The notes beneath the pieces were generated by a model, which was not told the DNA's origin, made no database searches, and worked only from the letters and a program-made list of their open reading frames with translations. From JBCCAG01 sp050330955 (GTDB lineage Bacteria > Cyanobacteriota > Cyanobacteriia > CAKZMO01): a stretch of 12,833 bases of DNA. Where the stretch lies: contig JBHJHJ010000247.1 in assembly GCA_050330955.1 (NCBI GenBank), positions 1 through 12,833 on the forward strand. The letters run 5' to 3'. The position numbers and the translations under genes were made by a program. Below, piece after piece: positions 11,143 to 12,833 of the stretch; the first letter of the stretch is position 1; each line of letters starts with the position of its first letter.

Positions 11143-12645
11143 ATGGCTAGAGACTTACGGGGTTTTCTGAAGCAGCTAGAAGAGCGCGATCGCCTGCGCC
11201 GCATCACCGTCCCAGTGGACCCGGACCTGGAAATGGCAGAAATTTCCAACCGGGTGCTGAGGGCCGGAGGACCGGCACTGCTGTTTGAAAACGTGGTGGG
11301 TTCGCCCTATAAGGTGGCCATTAACACTGTGGGTACCGTGGAGCGGGCCTGCTGGGCCATGAATATGGAGCGCCCCGAGGAGCTGGAGACCTTGGGCAAA
11401 AAGCTGGGCATGCTGCAGCAGCCAAAGCCTCCAAAAAAAATCTCCCAAGCTGTGGAGTTTGGCAAGGTGCTGTTTGACGTGGTGAAAGCCAAGCCGGGGC
11501 GTGACCTGCTGCCCCCCTGCCACCAGGTAGTGGTCAAGGACGACTTGGACCTGAACCAAATTCCCATGATTCGCCCCTATCCCGGCGACGCGGGCAAGAT
11601 TATTACCCTGGGTCTCGTCATCACCAAAGATGTTGAGACCGGCACCCCCAACGTAGGGGTATACCGGCTGCAGCTCCAGTCGAGAACTACCATGACCGTA
11701 CACTGGCTCTCCGTGCGGGGCGGGGCGCGGCACCTACGCAAGGCGGCGGAGCGGGGCAAAAAGCTGGAGGTGGCGATCGCCCTCGGCGTAGACCCGCTGA
11801 TCATCATGGCGGCAGCCACTCCCATTCCGGTGGACCTGTCGGAGTGGCTGTTTGCGGGGCTGTACGGCGGCAGCGGCGTGAATTTGGCCAAGTGCAAGAC
11901 CGTAGACCTAGAGGTGCCTGCTGACTCGGAGTTCGTGCTGGAAGGCACCATAACCCCTGGCGAGGTGCTGCCGGATGGCCCCTTTGGGGACCACATGGGC
12001 TACTACGGCGGCGTTGAGGATTCGCCCCTAGTGCGCTTCCACTGCATGACCCACCGCCGCAACCCTATCTATCTCACCACCTTTAGCGGGCGCCCTCCCA
12101 AGGAAGAGGCAATTATGGCGATCGCCCTTAACCGCATCTACACCCCCATTCTGCGGCAGCAGGTGTCGGAGATTGTGGACTTCTTTTTGCCTATGGAGGC
12201 GCTAAGCTACAAGGCGGCCATCATTTCCATCGATAAGGCCTATCCCGGCCAGGCGCGTCGGGCAGCCCTGGCCTTCTGGAGCGCTCTCCCACAGTTCACC
12301 TACACCAAGTTTGTGATTGTGGTGGATAAAGACATCAACATCCGCGACCCCCGCCAGGTAGTGTGGGCCATCACTTCTAAGGTGGACCCGGTGCGGGACG
12401 TGTTCATTTTGCCGGAGACGCCGTTTGATACCCTGGATTTTGCCAGTGAAAAGGTGGGGCTGGGGGGACGGATGGGCATCGACGCGACGACGAAGGTGGC
12501 GCCGGAAACCGACCACCCCTGGGGCAAGGCGCTGGCTTCTGACCCGGCGATGGCGGAGCGGGTGAGTCAACGGTGGGCAGAGTATGGCCTGGGGGAGCTG
12601 AGCGCTGCGGTGGACCCGAATTTGTTTGGGTATGAGGTGCGGTAG
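11143..12645 (+). CDS. ubiD: UbiD family prenylated-FMN decarboxylase
   Basis: A 500-residue decarboxylase of the UbiD family, which uses prenylated FMN made by a UbiX partner. In cyanobacteria the UbiD homologue is implicated in plastoquinone synthesis from 4-hydroxybenzoate, which fits this sequence. Cofactor and metal-site residues are visible by alignment to fungal Fdc in memory: Asn170 in TPNVGVYR, Arg175, His187 in TVHW and Glu234 in LSEW. The acidic catalytic loop reads LPDGPFGDHMGYYGG (275-289), with Asp278 and Asp283 at the two positions where Fdc has glutamates. The C-terminal FWSALPQFTYTKFVIVVD and GLGGRMGIDATTK motifs are complete. The length is normal. The ATG at 11143 gives the usual MARDLRGFLKQLE start; upstream has no clear Shine-Dalgarno. 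No ubiX lies nearby in this window. Confidence 0.93.
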   Translation: MARDLRGFLKQLEERDRLRRITVPVDPDLEMAEISNRVLRAGGPALLFENVVGSPYKVAINTVGTVERACWAMNMERPEELETLGKKLGMLQQPKPPKKISQAVEFGKVLFDVVKAKPGRDLLPPCHQVVVKDDLDLNQIPMIRPYPGDAGKIITLGLVITKDVETGTPNVGVYRLQLQSRTTMTVHWLSVRGGARHLRKAAERGKKLEVAIALGVDPLIIMAAATPIPVDLSEWLFAGLYGGSGVNLAKCKTVDLEVPADSEFVLEGTITPGEVLPDGPFGDHMGYYGGVEDSPLVRFHCMTHRRNPIYLTTFSGRPPKEEAIMAIALNRIYTPILRQQVSEIVDFFLPMEALSYKAAIISIDKAYPGQARRAALAFWSALPQFTYTKFVIVVDKDINIRDPRQVVWAITSKVDPVRDVFILPETPFDTLDFASEKVGLGGRMGIDATTKVAPETDHPWGKALASDPAMAERVSQRWAEYGLGELSAAVDPNLFGYEVR

Positions 12646-12833
12646 GGATTTAGGGCGCTTGTGGACGTCTCAAATATCGCGACTTCCGTTTCAACCCACA
12701 TTCCGCACTTTAGATCGGCACATGAGGAATAAGGCGGTAGTTCAGCAGAGCAAGTAGTAGGACTGAGAGGCAGAGCCGAGGAAACGCAGAATGAGCCTGT
12801 GATTGCCATTGAGACCCACCACCTGCTTTTGCC
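12646..12833. other. Right-edge region, possible partial gene
   Basis: No gene is certain here. On the minus strand a frame entering from the right edge ends at a TAA at 12712-12710 with a hydrophobic tail reading RLCLSVLLLALLNYRLIPHVPI, which could be the C-terminus of a membrane protein. On the plus strand a frame reads EPVIAIETHHLLL up to the edge, with a GTG at 12799 and GAGGAAA upstream; this could be a gene start. The two overlap and at most one is real. More sequence to the right is needed to choose. Confidence 0.2.

Noticed and set aside
12567..12809. Minus-strand 80-residue frame overlapping the ubiD end
   Set aside because: It overlaps conserved ubiD coding sequence, has no family pattern and no ribosome binding site.

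Overview
The window looks like a chromosomal segment from a cyanobacterium. The palindrome GCGATCGC (HIP1) occurs about 22 times between roughly 1150 and 12120. Several proteins also have typically cyanobacterial forms: a ModB-ModC fusion, a DUF1517 protein, and a UbiD decarboxylase of the plastoquinone type. Most of the window is ordinary chromosome. I did not find a complete new defence, mobile or biosynthetic system, and the unusual signals are mostly small ones.

Left edge, 1-1000. This is a decayed stretch. It holds the C-terminal part of an IS4-like transposase, a small cyanobacterial gene broken by a frameshift, and the 3' half of a tRNA-Pro(CGG) gene with no 5' half. A 3' tRNA fragment of this kind is what a site-specific integrative element leaves at its far end. 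I therefore infer that the old element lies to the left and that native chromosome starts at about 990.

1098-5643, plus strand. modA and a fused modBC form a molybdate ABC importer operon, with a strong bulged hairpin in the modA leader. After a 255-base gap containing a 24-base near-palindrome come a DUF1517 protein and a lipoprotein with a basic, Arg/Ser/Asn-rich tail.

5750-7410, plus strand. xseA and xseB, the two subunits of exonuclease VII, overlap by ATGA. xseA contains two perfect 20-base palindromes only 32 bases apart.

7521-10214, minus strand. Four genes lie in tandem, in transcription order: an XRE-type regulator with an N-terminal extra domain, a small conserved protein, a three-histidine-box fatty-acid-desaturase-like membrane protein, and a secreted DM13 protein with an Asn-Pro-Cys-Ala-Ala repeat. 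The gaps between them contain several clear stem-loops. They are probably separate transcription units rather than one operon.

10637-12645, plus strand. A PhnB/VOC-type protein is followed by a UbiD family decarboxylase. The last 188 bases hold no gene that I can call with confidence.
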